Source: Salipiger sp. H15 (lineage in GTDB: Bacteria > Pseudomonadota > Alphaproteobacteria > Rhodobacterales > Rhodobacteraceae). Taken from it: a DNA stretch of 64,000 nt. Each line of letters begins with the position of its first letter. Position 1 is the first letter of the stretch. The stretch covers positions 186,001 to 250,000 of the forward strand of contig NZ_CP123387.1 in NCBI RefSeq assembly GCF_040409955.1, written 5' to 3'. The notes under the pieces were generated by a model that worked only from the letters and a program-made list of their open reading frames with translations, searched no databases and had not been told where the DNA came from. This document shows, in pieces, positions 8,792 to 17,000 of the stretch. The position numbers and the translations under genes are program-made.

Positions 8792-9694
8792 TCAGTCGCG
8801 GCAGCTTGCCCGGATGAGATCGCGCAGCCAGCGGTGCATGGCCGAGGCATTGGTGTGCGCCGCCCAGACCAGCGACACGTCGAAGGCGCCGGGAAACGGG
8901 CAGTCGGTGACCACCAGCCCCTCGGCGGTCTGCTCGCCCAGCCGGCGCGGGATCGTGGCGACAAGGTCCGAGCCCGCGATCAGCGTGCCGAGCCCGGCGG
9001 GGCTGGGGGCGATGATCGTCGGCGCCAGCCGGTGCCCCGCCGCCTCGAGCTCCCTCAGGTAGGCCGACTGCCAGCCCGCGCCGTAGTCGATCAGCACGTG
9101 GTTCAGCGACAGGTAGTCCGCGGCACCCAGCCGGTGCCGGGCGAGCGGGTGCCCGGGATCCATCAGGCAGGCATAGTCCTCGGCGTAGAGCCGGCGCGAG
9201 TGGAAGCCGGATTCGGCCCGCGAGAAGGGGCCGATGAGCACGTCCGCCTCGCGCCGCAGCAGCCGCAGGTGGCCGTCGCCGAGCGAGCTGATCACCTTGA
9301 CTGTCATCCCCGGGGCCTCGCGCCGGATCGCCGCGACGATGCCGGGGATCAGCAGCACGCGCTCGTAGAAGTTGCAGGCGATGGTGACGTTCTGCGTCGC
9401 ATTGCCCGGATCGAAGGCGTCGGGCTGCAGCATCTCGTCGAGCATTCCCAGCATCTGCAGCGACTTGGAGAGGATTTCCTCGCAGCGCTCGGTGGCCACC
9501 TGCTGCCCGCCCTCGCGCACGAAGAGCGGGTCGTGGAAACAGGCGCGCAGCTTGGCGACCGTGTAGCTGACGGCGGACTGGTTGACGTTCAGCTTCTCGG
9601 CGGCGGCGGTGAAGGAGCCCAGCTCGTGCACCACGCGCAGAAGATTCAGCGCGGCGAAGTCGATGCTGGCGGGATTGGGCGGCGGCGGTGGCAT
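8792..9694 (-). CDS. LysR-type transcriptional regulator
   Basis: A 300-aa LysR-type regulator. The HTH is at about residues 12-70 (LLRVVHELGSFTAAAEKLNV, then SAVSYTVAKLRACFHDPLFV), and a LysR substrate-binding domain follows. The N-terminal MPPPPPNP is a Pro run. The gene is divergent from the P450/TRAP operon, with an inverted repeat at 9720-9738 between them, so it probably controls that operon in response to the TRAP ligand or a metabolite. It is nearest to NodD/NahR-like regulators by its HTH wording, but this is an impression only. Confidence 0.88.
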   Translation of the reverse strand: MPPPPPNPASIDFAALNLLRVVHELGSFTAAAEKLNVNQSAVSYTVAKLRACFHDPLFVREGGQQVATERCEEILSKSLQMLGMLDEMLQPDAFDPGNATQNVTIACNFYERVLLIPGIVAAIRREAPGMTVKVISSLGDGHLRLLRREADVLIGPFSRAESGFHSRRLYAEDYACLMDPGHPLARHRLGAADYLSLNHVLIDYGAGWQSAYLRELEAAGHRLAPTIIAPSPAGLGTLIAGSDLVATIPRRLGEQTAEGLVVTDCPFPGAFDVSLVWAAHTNASAMHRWLRDLIRASCRD

Positions 9695-9719
9695 GGGTTT
9701 GGTCGGACCTCGGGGCGCA

Positions 9720-9738
9720 TCATCGAATTATTTGATGA
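9720..9738. promoter_or_regulatory. Probable LysR-type operator before the P450 operon
   Basis: TCATCGAATTATTTGATGA is a near-perfect 19-bp dyad (16 of 19 positions symmetrical) with the T-N11-A style expected for LysR regulators. It lies 26 bases from the LysR start and 81 bases before the P450 start, the usual placement for autoregulation plus activation of the divergent operon. Confidence 0.6.
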
Positions 9739-9818
9739 CACCTAATCATTCCATCGCATTGATCGGCAAGCCCTGCATCTTCTATTGACCACCTCGAGGA
9801 GAACTTTGGGAGGAGTTC

Positions 9819-10994
9819 ATGGCGCTTGCACCGCTTGACGAGGAGATCACGCTCGACCAGTTGAGCGCGGATCCCTATCCGATCTATCGCCGGCTGCGGG
9901 CCGAAAGCCCGGTGCTGCGCGTCGCGGCGACCGGCCGCACGCTGCTGACCAAGGCGGCGCTGACCAAGGCGGTGAAGGAAAACCCCGAGCTGTTCAGCAG
10001 CGACGATCCGCACACGCCGATGAAGCCGGCCTTCCGCGCGCACACGCTGATGCGCAAGGACGGCGAGGACCATTTCGTCGAGCGCAAGGCGATCTCCAAG
10101 GCGCTGACGCCCAAGATGATCAAGTCCGACTGGGGCCCGCTCTACGAGCAGATGGCCGAAGAGTATGTCTCGCGCCTGCCGCGCGGCGAGACGGTGGACC
10201 TCTTCTCGGAACTCTGCGGCCCGCTGGCGGCGCGCATCCTTGCGCATATCCTCGGCATCCCCGAGGCCAATGACGAGCAGATGCAGCGCTGGTCGCAGGT
10301 GCTGATCGACGGCGCCGGGAATTTCGGCTGGAAGCCCGAGCTCTTCGCCGCCTCGGACGCCGCGAATGACGAGATGGACGCGCTCTTCGGCGAGCTCGAG
10401 CACAAGCGCCGCGCCGAGCCCGACGGGTCGGCCTATTCGGTGATGCTCAACGCCGACGATCCGATCCCGATGAGCCAGATCTATTCCAACATCAAGATCG
10501 CCATCGGCGGCGGCATCAACGAGCCGCGCGACGCGCTGGCCACGATCGTCTACGGGCTGCTGACCAACCCGGACCAGCTGGCCGAGGTGCGCGCGCAGGA
10601 GGCCTGGGACCGCGCCTTCGAGGAGGGCATCCGCTGGGTCGCGCCGATCCAGGTCAGCTCGCGCCGGGCGCTCGAGGACACCGAGCTTGGCGGCTACGAC
10701 ATCCGCAAGGGCGACACGGTGATGACGGTGCAGGCCTCGGCCAACCGCGACGAGGAGATCTACGAGGACGGCGAGAACTTCTTCGTCTTCCGCGACAAGA
10801 ACCCGCACCAGGCCTTCGGCAACGGCCCGCACCATTGCGCCGGCGCGCACGTGGCGCGGCGCACGGTGGGCAAGATCATCCTTCCCATGCTGTTCGACCG
10901 CTTCCCGAACATGTCGCTGCCCGATCCGCAGGCGGTGATCTGGAAGGGCTTCGGCTTCCGCGGGCCGATCAACCTGCCGGTGATCCTGAACTGA
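9819..10994 (+). CDS. Cytochrome P450 (soluble, bacterial class I)
   Basis: A 391-aa soluble P450 of normal bacterial length. The haem-binding loop is FGNGPHHCAGAHVARR with axial Cys340, and the ExxR region is EEGIRWVAP. The I-helix reads IAIGGGINEPRDA, so N234-E235 stand where most P450s carry the Asp/Glu-Thr proton-relay pair. Glu-Pro variants at this position occur in some demethylating P450s. It is followed by its own ferredoxin and reductase, then a TRAP transporter, so it probably hydroxylates or demethylates an imported organic acid. The substrate is unknown. The start has a TTGGGAGGAG ribosome site. Confidence 0.9.
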   Translation: MALAPLDEEITLDQLSADPYPIYRRLRAESPVLRVAATGRTLLTKAALTKAVKENPELFSSDDPHTPMKPAFRAHTLMRKDGEDHFVERKAISKALTPKMIKSDWGPLYEQMAEEYVSRLPRGETVDLFSELCGPLAARILAHILGIPEANDEQMQRWSQVLIDGAGNFGWKPELFAASDAANDEMDALFGELEHKRRAEPDGSAYSVMLNADDPIPMSQIYSNIKIAIGGGINEPRDALATIVYGLLTNPDQLAEVRAQEAWDRAFEEGIRWVAPIQVSSRRALEDTELGGYDIRKGDTVMTVQASANRDEEIYEDGENFFVFRDKNPHQAFGNGPHHCAGAHVARRTVGKIILPMLFDRFPNMSLPDPQAVIWKGFGFRGPINLPVILN

Positions 10995-11031
10995 GCCCGG
11001 CGGGCCCGCGCATATCAAGGAGGAGACCAAG

Positions 11032-11355
11032 ATGATCAAGGTGACCTACGTCGCCCAGGACGGCAGTGCGACCACCATCGAGGCCGAGGAGGGCACCAGC
11101 GTCATGCAGGCGGCGGTGTCGAACGACCTCGACGGGATCGTCGGCGAATGCGGCGGCTCGATGATGTGCGCCACCTGCCATTGCTACGTCGACGAGGCCT
11201 GGGAAGAGCGCACCGGCGCCCGGTCCGCGGACGAGGAGGAGATGCTCGAGGGGGCCGCGGCCGAGGTCACCGGACGCTCGCGCCTGTCGTGCCAGATCAG
11301 GCTCGACCCGTCGCTCGACGGGCTGGTGGTGCACCTGCCCGAGGAACAGCTTTGA
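11032..11355 (+). CDS. [2Fe-2S] ferredoxin, putidaredoxin/adrenodoxin type
   Basis: A 107-aa ferredoxin. The cluster ligands are C40, C46, C49 and C87 (ECGGSMMCATC, and later RLSCQ), the spacing of vertebrate-type [2Fe-2S] ferredoxins that serve class I P450s. An additional C51 is not part of the standard set. It lies between the P450 and its reductase, 37 bases after the P450, with an AGGAGG ribosome site. It should carry electrons from the FAD reductase to the P450. Confidence 0.93.
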   Translation: MIKVTYVAQDGSATTIEAEEGTSVMQAAVSNDLDGIVGECGGSMMCATCHCYVDEAWEERTGARSADEEEMLEGAAAEVTGRSRLSCQIRLDPSLDGLVVHLPEEQL

Positions 11356-12518
11356 GCCAGCCCGGGGTCCTGATCCTCGGGGCCGGGCAGGGCGGGCTCC
11401 AAGCCGCGATCAGCCTGCGCCAGAACGGCTATGCCGGGCCGGTGACGCTGGTCGGGGCCGAGCCGGGGCTGCCCTACCAGCGCCCGCCGCTGTCCAAGGC
11501 CTACCTGCTCGAGGGCAAGGCCGAGGCGCTGGCGCTGCGGCCCGAGAGCTTCTTCACCTCGAAGGCGATCACGCTGCGCCCGGGGACGTGGGTCGATGCC
11601 ATCGACCGGGCGGCGCGGCAGATCCGCATCGGGTCCGAGATGCTGCCCTACGATCACCTGATCCTCGCCACCGGCACGCGCAACCTGCGCCCGCCGATCG
11701 CCGGGCTCGAGCGCGCGCTCGACCTGCGCACGCTGGCGGATGCCGCGGCGCTGCGCATGGCGCTGGCCGATCCGCAGCGCATCGCGGTGATCGGCGGCGG
11801 CTTCATCGGTCTCGAGTTCGCCGCCGTCGCGCGCAAGCTCGGCCACGAGGTCAGCGTGATCGAGGCCGCGCCGCGGCTGATGGCCCGCGCCGTCTCGCCC
11901 GCCATGTCGCGGCATTTCGAGCACTGGCACCGTGCGCAGGGCGTGGCGCTGCATCTCGGCCAGCCCGCCGTGGCGGTCGACGAGGGCGGCGTGACGCTGG
12001 CGGACGGAACCCATGTCGCCGCGGGCTTCGTGCTGCTCGCCGCCGGCGTGCGCCCGAACAGCGAGCTTGCCGAGGCGGCGGGGCTGGCGACGGGCAACGG
12101 CGTCACGGTCGATGCCGGGCTCCGCACCTCGGACCCGGCGATCTTCGCGCTTGGCGACTGCGCCTGCTTCCCCGACCCGCGCACCGGCGCGCCGGTGCGG
12201 CTCGAGTCGGTGCAGGCCGCGACCGACCACGCCCGGCTCATCGCCGCGCGCATCGCCAAGGGCGAGACCGCGGATTATGCCGCGCTGCCGTGGTTCTGGT
12301 CCGACCAGGGCGACCAGAAGCTGCAGATCGCCGGTCTTGCCGGGCCGGAGACGACGGAGGAGGTCGTCGCCGAGGGGGTCGTCGCGCGGTTCGACGCGCT
12401 GGGGCTCGCCGCGGTCGAGACGGTCAACAACGCCCGCGCGCACATGAAGGCGCGGCGGATGCTGGCCTCGGGCAGTGCGGCAGGGCTTGCCGCGCTGGAA
12501 GAGTTGATCGCCGCCTGA
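11352..12518 (+). CDS. FAD-dependent NAD(P)H:ferredoxin reductase
   Basis: A 388-aa pyridine-nucleotide-disulfide-type reductase (putidaredoxin-reductase group). FAD-binding GAGQGGLQAA is near residue 10, the second dinucleotide fold GGGFIGLEFAAVARKLG is near 148, and the FAD-contacting FALGDCACF is near 265. I assign a TTG start at 11352 because it follows GAGGAA at proper spacing, gives a 4-nt TTGA overlap with the ferredoxin stop, and puts the FAD motif at the N-terminus. No in-frame ATG precedes the FAD motif within this reading. It completes the P450 electron chain. Confidence 0.88.
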   Translation: MSQPGVLILGAGQGGLQAAISLRQNGYAGPVTLVGAEPGLPYQRPPLSKAYLLEGKAEALALRPESFFTSKAITLRPGTWVDAIDRAARQIRIGSEMLPYDHLILATGTRNLRPPIAGLERALDLRTLADAAALRMALADPQRIAVIGGGFIGLEFAAVARKLGHEVSVIEAAPRLMARAVSPAMSRHFEHWHRAQGVALHLGQPAVAVDEGGVTLADGTHVAAGFVLLAAGVRPNSELAEAAGLATGNGVTVDAGLRTSDPAIFALGDCACFPDPRTGAPVRLESVQAATDHARLIAARIAKGETADYAALPWFWSDQGDQKLQIAGLAGPETTEEVVAEGVVARFDALGLAAVETVNNARAHMKARRMLASGSAAGLAALEELIAA

Positions 12519-12538
12519 CCGGCGGCGGGCTCCGCCGG
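12519..12538 (+). repeat. Hairpin between the ferredoxin reductase and dctP
   Basis: CCGGCGG / CCGCCGG, a 7-bp perfect stem with loop CGGGCT, begins directly after the reductase stop codon. There is no T-run. It probably affects mRNA stability or read-through into the TRAP genes. Confidence 0.4.
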
Positions 12539-12589
12539 GCCGCGTGGTCCGACGGAGCCGAAGACAAGAGTTCAAACGGGAGGAGACCC

Positions 12590-13573
12590 ATGAAGATCAC
12601 GTCAGTCACCCTGGGAGCCGCGGCGCTGGCCGTGTCCCTGGCAGCCAGCGCCGGAGCGCAGGAGCTCAAGTACGCCAACTGGGCACCGCCCTTCCACACC
12701 ATCACCGAGGCGCAGATCGAGCCGCTGGCCAAGGCGCTCGACGAGGGCACCTCGGGCGCGGTGACGCTGCGCGCCTTCCACGGCGGCGAGCTGGGCGCGG
12801 GCCCGGCGGACCAGTACGTGCGCATCGTGCAGGGCACCGCGGACATGGGCTGGGGCCTGCCGGGCTACACCTCGTCGCAGTTCCCCAAGACGCTGATCCT
12901 CGAGCTGCCGGGCGCGCTGCCGCTCGACCAGCCGGGCTATGCCGCGCTGTGGCGCGCCTACGAGGGCGAGCTCAAGTCCGAGTTCCCGATGACCGAGGCG
13001 ATCGCGCTCTGGGGCGCCGAGCCCAACATCCTGATGATGAAGGACAAGGCGGTCACCGGACCCGACGATCTCAAGGGGCTGAAGATCCGCGTCGCGGGCT
13101 CGATCGCCGCCGAGGCCATGGAGGCGCTTGGCGCGACCCCGGTGCAGCTGCCGATGACGCAGGTCTACAACGGGCTGCAGACCGGCCTCATCGACGGCCT
13201 GGTCAGCGGCGCCTCGGTGCTGTCGGACTTCAAGCTCAGCGAAGTGGTCTCGAGCGTCACCACCGGGCCGAACCTCGGCCGCCTGACCTTCTTCACGGTG
13301 ATGAACAAGCCGGTCTACGACGGGCTTTCGGCCGAGGCAAAGGCGGCGCTCGACGCGATCAAGGGCGAGCCGATCTCGAAGATGACCGAGGAGGCCTGGG
13401 TGGCCACCGCGGCAGAGGCGCTCGATGCCGCGCGGGCTTCGGACAAGATCACGGTGAACGATCTTGACGCCGCGCAGAGCAAGGCCTTCGACGACGCGCT
13501 CGCCGAGGTGACCGACGCCTATGTCGCCGGGGTCGGCGGCGCGGCGGCGCTGGCCGCCATGCGGGGCGAGTGA
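12590..13573 (+). CDS. TRAP transporter, DctP-type periplasmic solute-binding protein
   Basis: A 327-aa DctP-family binding protein with a Sec signal peptide (cleavage near SAGAQ, about residue 22). Family landmarks are LKYANWAPPFHTITE at the mature N-terminus, the carboxylate-binding region DDLKGLKIRVAGSIA (about 155-170) with the conserved Arg, and the NGLQTGLIDGLVSGAS stretch. It starts after GGGAGGAGACCC. It forms a P-Q-M operon and follows the P450 electron chain, which suggests the P450 substrate is an imported carboxylate. The specificity is unknown. Confidence 0.9.
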   Translation: MKITSVTLGAAALAVSLAASAGAQELKYANWAPPFHTITEAQIEPLAKALDEGTSGAVTLRAFHGGELGAGPADQYVRIVQGTADMGWGLPGYTSSQFPKTLILELPGALPLDQPGYAALWRAYEGELKSEFPMTEAIALWGAEPNILMMKDKAVTGPDDLKGLKIRVAGSIAAEAMEALGATPVQLPMTQVYNGLQTGLIDGLVSGASVLSDFKLSEVVSSVTTGPNLGRLTFFTVMNKPVYDGLSAEAKAALDAIKGEPISKMTEEAWVATAAEALDAARASDKITVNDLDAAQSKAFDDALAEVTDAYVAGVGGAAALAAMRGE

Positions 13574-14085
13574 TGCGCGCCATGCTGCACAAGACCGCGG
13601 ACAGGCTGATCAGCCTGTCCTCGTTTCTCGGCACGCTGGGCCTGCTCTTCGTGGTCGGGGTGATCGTGGTCGACGTGATCGGGCGGAACTTCGGCATGCC
13701 GCTCTACGGCGCGCAGGATCTGGTGATCATGACCATGGTGATCATCGTCTTCGGCGGCATGGCGCTCTGCGGCCGCGACGAGGGGCACATCGTCGTCGAC
13801 ATCTTCGAGCCGCACCTGCCGCCGCGGCTGAACCGGGTCATCGACGTGGGCGCGGCGCTGCTCGGCGCGGTGATCTTCGTGCTGATCGCCTATACCGTGT
13901 CGAAGAGCGCGCAGCTGAGCCAGATGCTGCACCTCTCGACCAACCTGCTGCGCCTGCCGCTGGCCTGGTTCCAGTACGCGCTCTGCGGGCTGTCGCTGGT
14001 CGCCGCGCTGGCACTGGCGCTGCGCGCCGCAAGCGCGGCGCTCGATCCGCGCCGCCCGGCGCATCCGGACCGGGAGGCGTCATGA
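13573..14085 (+). CDS. TRAP transporter, small membrane subunit (DctQ)
   Basis: A 170-aa protein with four hydrophobic segments, the DctQ size and topology. Segment 2 is followed by the typical MALCGRDEGHIVVDIF motif. The ATG at 13573 shares one base with the DctP stop (TGATG). A GTG three bases earlier is possible but less likely. It overlaps dctM by 4 nt, indicating translational coupling. Confidence 0.9.
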   Translation: MRAMLHKTADRLISLSSFLGTLGLLFVVGVIVVDVIGRNFGMPLYGAQDLVIMTMVIIVFGGMALCGRDEGHIVVDIFEPHLPPRLNRVIDVGAALLGAVIFVLIAYTVSKSAQLSQMLHLSTNLLRLPLAWFQYALCGLSLVAALALALRAASAALDPRRPAHPDREAS

Positions 14086-15380
14086 GCCCCGTTCTTGTCG
14101 GCGGCACGGGCTTCGTGCTGCTTCTGGCGCTGCTGCTGCTGCGCATTCCCGTGGCCTTCGCCATGTTCACCGTCGGCTTCGCCGGCATCTGGCTGCTGAA
14201 CGGGCTGCAGGCGGCGACCGGGCTGCTGTCGTCCGAGACCTTCGCGCTGGCCTCGAACTCCGAGCTGATCGTTGTGCCGCTCTTCATCCTGATGGGCAAC
14301 GTCGCCAGCGTGACCGGCATGAGCCGGCGGCTCTACGAGGCGGCCTATGCCACCATCGGGCAGGTGCGCGGCGGGCTCGCGGCGGCGACGGTGATCGGCT
14401 GCGGCGGCTTTGCCGCGCTCTCGGGCTCGTCGGTCGCCTCGGCGCTGACCATGGGCCGCACCGCGCTGGCCGAGATGGACCGCTTCAACTACGACCCGCG
14501 CCTGTCGACCGGCGTGGTCGCCGCGGGCGGCACGCTCGGCATCCTGATCCCGCCCTCGACCGGCTTCGTGATCTACGCGATCCTGACCGAGCAGAGCATC
14601 GGGCGGCTCTTCATGGCGGGGATCCTGCCGGGGATCCTGCTGCTGGGGCTGTTCCTGCTGACGGTGATCATCCTCTGCACGCTGAAGCCGGCGCTGGGGC
14701 CGAAGGGCCCGGCGACGAGCATGGCCGAGAAGGGCCGCGCCTTCCTCGGGGCGATCCCGATCCTCGTGGTGATCCTGCTGACCATCGGCGGCATCTACAC
14801 CGGGGTCTTCTCGCCCACCGAGGCGGCGGGCGTCGGGGCGGCGCTGGTCATCGCCATCGGCGCGCTGAGCGGTACGCTCGACCTGCGCAGCTTCTGGCAG
14901 GCGGCGCAGAGCAGCGTGGTCACCACTGCCTCGGTCATGCTGATCCTGATCGCGGCGCACCTGATCAACCCGTTCATCGCGCTGAGCCACCTGCCGGCCG
15001 AGGTGAGCCGGATGCTGGTCTCGTTCGATCTCGGGGCCTACGGCACGCTGATCCTGATCCTTGCGATCTACCTCGTGCTGGGCTGCTTCCTCGAGGGGCT
15101 GGCGATGCTGGTGCTGACGCTGCCGATCTTCATGCCGGTGGTGCTGTCGCTGGGCATCGATCCGATCTGGTTCGGCGTGCTGGTGGTGCTGACGCTCGAG
15201 ATGGGGCTGATCTCGCCGCCGGTGGGGATCAACGTCTTCATCGTGAAATCGGTGGCCAAGAACGTGCCGCTGGTCGAGATCTTCTGGGGCGTGGTGCCGT
15301 TCTGGCTGGCCATGCTGGTCACGCTCGGCCTGCTGGTGGCGATCCCGCAGCTGTCGCTCTGGCTGCCGGGGATGATGTAG
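14082..15380 (+). CDS. TRAP transporter, large membrane subunit (DctM)
   Basis: A 432-aa DctM with about 12 hydrophobic segments. Typical motifs are SGSSVASALTMG (about 125), GTLGILIPPSTGFVIYA (about 150), and TLEMGLISPPVGINVFIVKS near the C-terminus. It is the last gene of the P450/TRAP operon. A strong terminator-like hairpin follows at 15407. Confidence 0.93.
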   Translation: MSPVLVGGTGFVLLLALLLLRIPVAFAMFTVGFAGIWLLNGLQAATGLLSSETFALASNSELIVVPLFILMGNVASVTGMSRRLYEAAYATIGQVRGGLAAATVIGCGGFAALSGSSVASALTMGRTALAEMDRFNYDPRLSTGVVAAGGTLGILIPPSTGFVIYAILTEQSIGRLFMAGILPGILLLGLFLLTVIILCTLKPALGPKGPATSMAEKGRAFLGAIPILVVILLTIGGIYTGVFSPTEAAGVGAALVIAIGALSGTLDLRSFWQAAQSSVVTTASVMLILIAAHLINPFIALSHLPAEVSRMLVSFDLGAYGTLILILAIYLVLGCFLEGLAMLVLTLPIFMPVVLSLGIDPIWFGVLVVLTLEMGLISPPVGINVFIVKSVAKNVPLVEIFWGVVPFWLAMLVTLGLLVAIPQLSLWLPGMM

Positions 15381-15406
15381 GCGGCGCGTATTGCCGGGTA
15401 TGTCTT

Positions 15407-15433
15407 CATGCGGGGCGTCACGCGCCCCGCATG
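15407..15433. terminator. Bidirectional terminator between converging operons
   Basis: Perfect 11-bp stem CATGCGGGGCG / CGCCCCGCATG with a 5-nt loop (TCACG), followed by TTCATTT on the plus strand. It lies 26 bases past the dctM stop and 18 bases past the end of the minus-strand amidase operon, so it can serve both. Confidence 0.75.
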
Positions 15434-15451
15434 TTCATTTCTGATCGGGGC

Positions 15452-15613
15452 TCAGCCCCGCCGCCCGCCGCTCGAGGTCAGGAAGTCATAGGCGACAAGG
15501 CCGATGGTCAGCACCGAGACGGCGATAAGGTCCGGGCTCGGAACCTTGACGATCAGCACCAGCACGAAGCCGGTGAAGGCAAGGAAGGCGATCAGCGCGA
15601 GAAGACGGTTCAT
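15452..15613 (-). CDS. 53-aa two-helix membrane protein of the amidase operon
   Basis: A short gene with a strong AAGGAG ribosome site 6 bases before its ATG and 22 bases after the amidase stop. The product begins MNRLLALIAFLAFTGFVLVL. A second hydrophobic stretch (LIAVSVLTIGLVAYDFL) follows the short turn KVPSPD, and the tail TSSGGRRG is positively charged. It should sit in the inner membrane as a hairpin. I do not recognise a family. Small membrane proteins of this size sit near several transporter operons, so a role with the TRAP system upstream is possible. Confidence 0.7.
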   Translation of the reverse strand: MNRLLALIAFLAFTGFVLVLIVKVPSPDLIAVSVLTIGLVAYDFLTSSGGRRG

Positions 15614-15635
15614 CACGTTCTCCTTGGTCTGAGTT

Positions 15636-17000
15636 TCATTGCCCGGCCCAGTCGTGGAGCCAGCGGGCCGTGCGCAGCAGACGCGCGTCGTTGCCGCGCG
15701 CGCCGACGAGTTGCACCCCCATCGGAAGGCCGTTTTCGGCCGTCAGGATCGGGACGGTCACGGCGGGCGTGCCGAGCATGGTCCAGAGCCCGTTGAAGAT
15801 GGGATCCCCGGTCGAGCCCAGCCCCTCGGGTGCCGGGCCCGGCGCGGCGGGGCAGAGGATCGCGTCGCAGCGCTCGAAGATCTCGGCGAGGCCGGCCTGC
15901 AGCACCTGCGCCCAGTCGAGCGCGGCAAGGTAGTCGCGGGCGCGGATGCCATCTCCCTCGGTCAGCGCCGCGCGGATGCTCGGGCCCAGCAACGCCCCCC
16001 CGTCGCGGCCGTATCGGTGAAAGTTGCGCGCCATCTCGGCAAGGTTGATGCACCGGCGCTGCGCAGCGGCCCCGTCGAACGCGCGGGGGAGATCGACCTC
16101 GAAGACCTGCTCGCCGAGCGCCGCGCGCAACTCGTCGAAGGCGGCGCGCAGCTGCGGCTCGGCCGTGTCCCAGCCGGGCGGGCGCACGAAGGCGAGCACC
16201 GGCGCGAAGGGCGGGGCCGAGAGTGCGGTCTCGAGCAGCCGGGGCGGCGGCGCGAGGCTGGTCGCGCTGTCGGCGGCGTCGTGGCCGAAGAGCACCTCGG
16301 CCAGCATGGCGGCCCCGGCGGGGTCACTGGCGAAGACGCCGACCGTGTCGAGCGACTGCGACTGCAGCAGCACCCCGCGGCGCGGGATGGCGCCGAAGGT
16401 CGGCTTGTAGCCGGTCACGCCGCAGAACGAGGCCGGCCGGATCACCGAGCCGCCGGTCTGCGTGCCGAGCGCCAGCGGCACCATGCCGTCGGCCACCGCC
16501 GCCGCCGAGCCCGCGGAGGAGCCGCCGGGCGTGTGTTCGGGATTGTGCGGGTTGCGCGTCGCCGAGGGGTCCATGAAGGCCAGCTCGGTGCTCACGGTCT
16601 TGCCCATGATCACCGCCCCCGCCTGCCGCAGCCGCTCGACCACGAAGGCGTCGCGCAGCGGCACCCGCCCGGCATCGACCGGGCAGCCGTTCTCGGTGGG
16701 GATCCGCGCCGTGTCGATCACGTCCTTCACGCCGACGGGCAACCCGTGCAGCGGCCCGATCGGCTTGCCCGAGGCGCGATGCGCGTCGAGCTGCCGCGCC
16801 TGTGCGCGGGCGAACTCGGGGTCGTGCCAGGCCCAGGCGCCGACCTCACCTTCGCGCGCCGCGATCCGGGTGATGCAGGCCTCGGCGAGCTCGAGCGCCG
16901 AGAGCGCGCCCGAGGCGAGCCGGTCCCGCAATTCCACCGCGCCGAGCGCCATCAGGAGCGGCCCTGCGCCCTGTCGCTGCCTTGCCCTGTCAGCTGCCAT
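15636..17000 (-). CDS. Amidase-signature (AS) family hydrolase
   Basis: A 454-aa amidase. The Ser-cisSer-Lys triad is present: Lys in GLPVGVKDVIDTARIPTENG (about residue 92), Ser in TPGGSSAGSAAAVADG, and the Gly-rich GTQTGGSVIRPASFCG stretch holding the nucleophile Ser. It hydrolyses a C-N amide bond. The start at 17000 has GGAGAAG at proper spacing and overlaps the dctM gene by 11 nt. Another ATG lies 48 bases in, without a ribosome site. It is in a TRAP operon, so the transported compound or its product may be an amide. Confidence 0.88.
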   Translation of the reverse strand: MAADRARQRQGAGPLLMALGAVELRDRLASGALSALELAEACITRIAAREGEVGAWAWHDPEFARAQARQLDAHRASGKPIGPLHGLPVGVKDVIDTARIPTENGCPVDAGRVPLRDAFVVERLRQAGAVIMGKTVSTELAFMDPSATRNPHNPEHTPGGSSAGSAAAVADGMVPLALGTQTGGSVIRPASFCGVTGYKPTFGAIPRRGVLLQSQSLDTVGVFASDPAGAAMLAEVLFGHDAADSATSLAPPPRLLETALSAPPFAPVLAFVRPPGWDTAEPQLRAAFDELRAALGEQVFEVDLPRAFDGAAAQRRCINLAEMARNFHRYGRDGGALLGPSIRAALTEGDGIRARDYLAALDWAQVLQAGLAEIFERCDAILCPAAPGPAPEGLGSTGDPIFNGLWTMLGTPAVTVPILTAENGLPMGVQLVGARGNDARLLRTARWLHDWAGQ

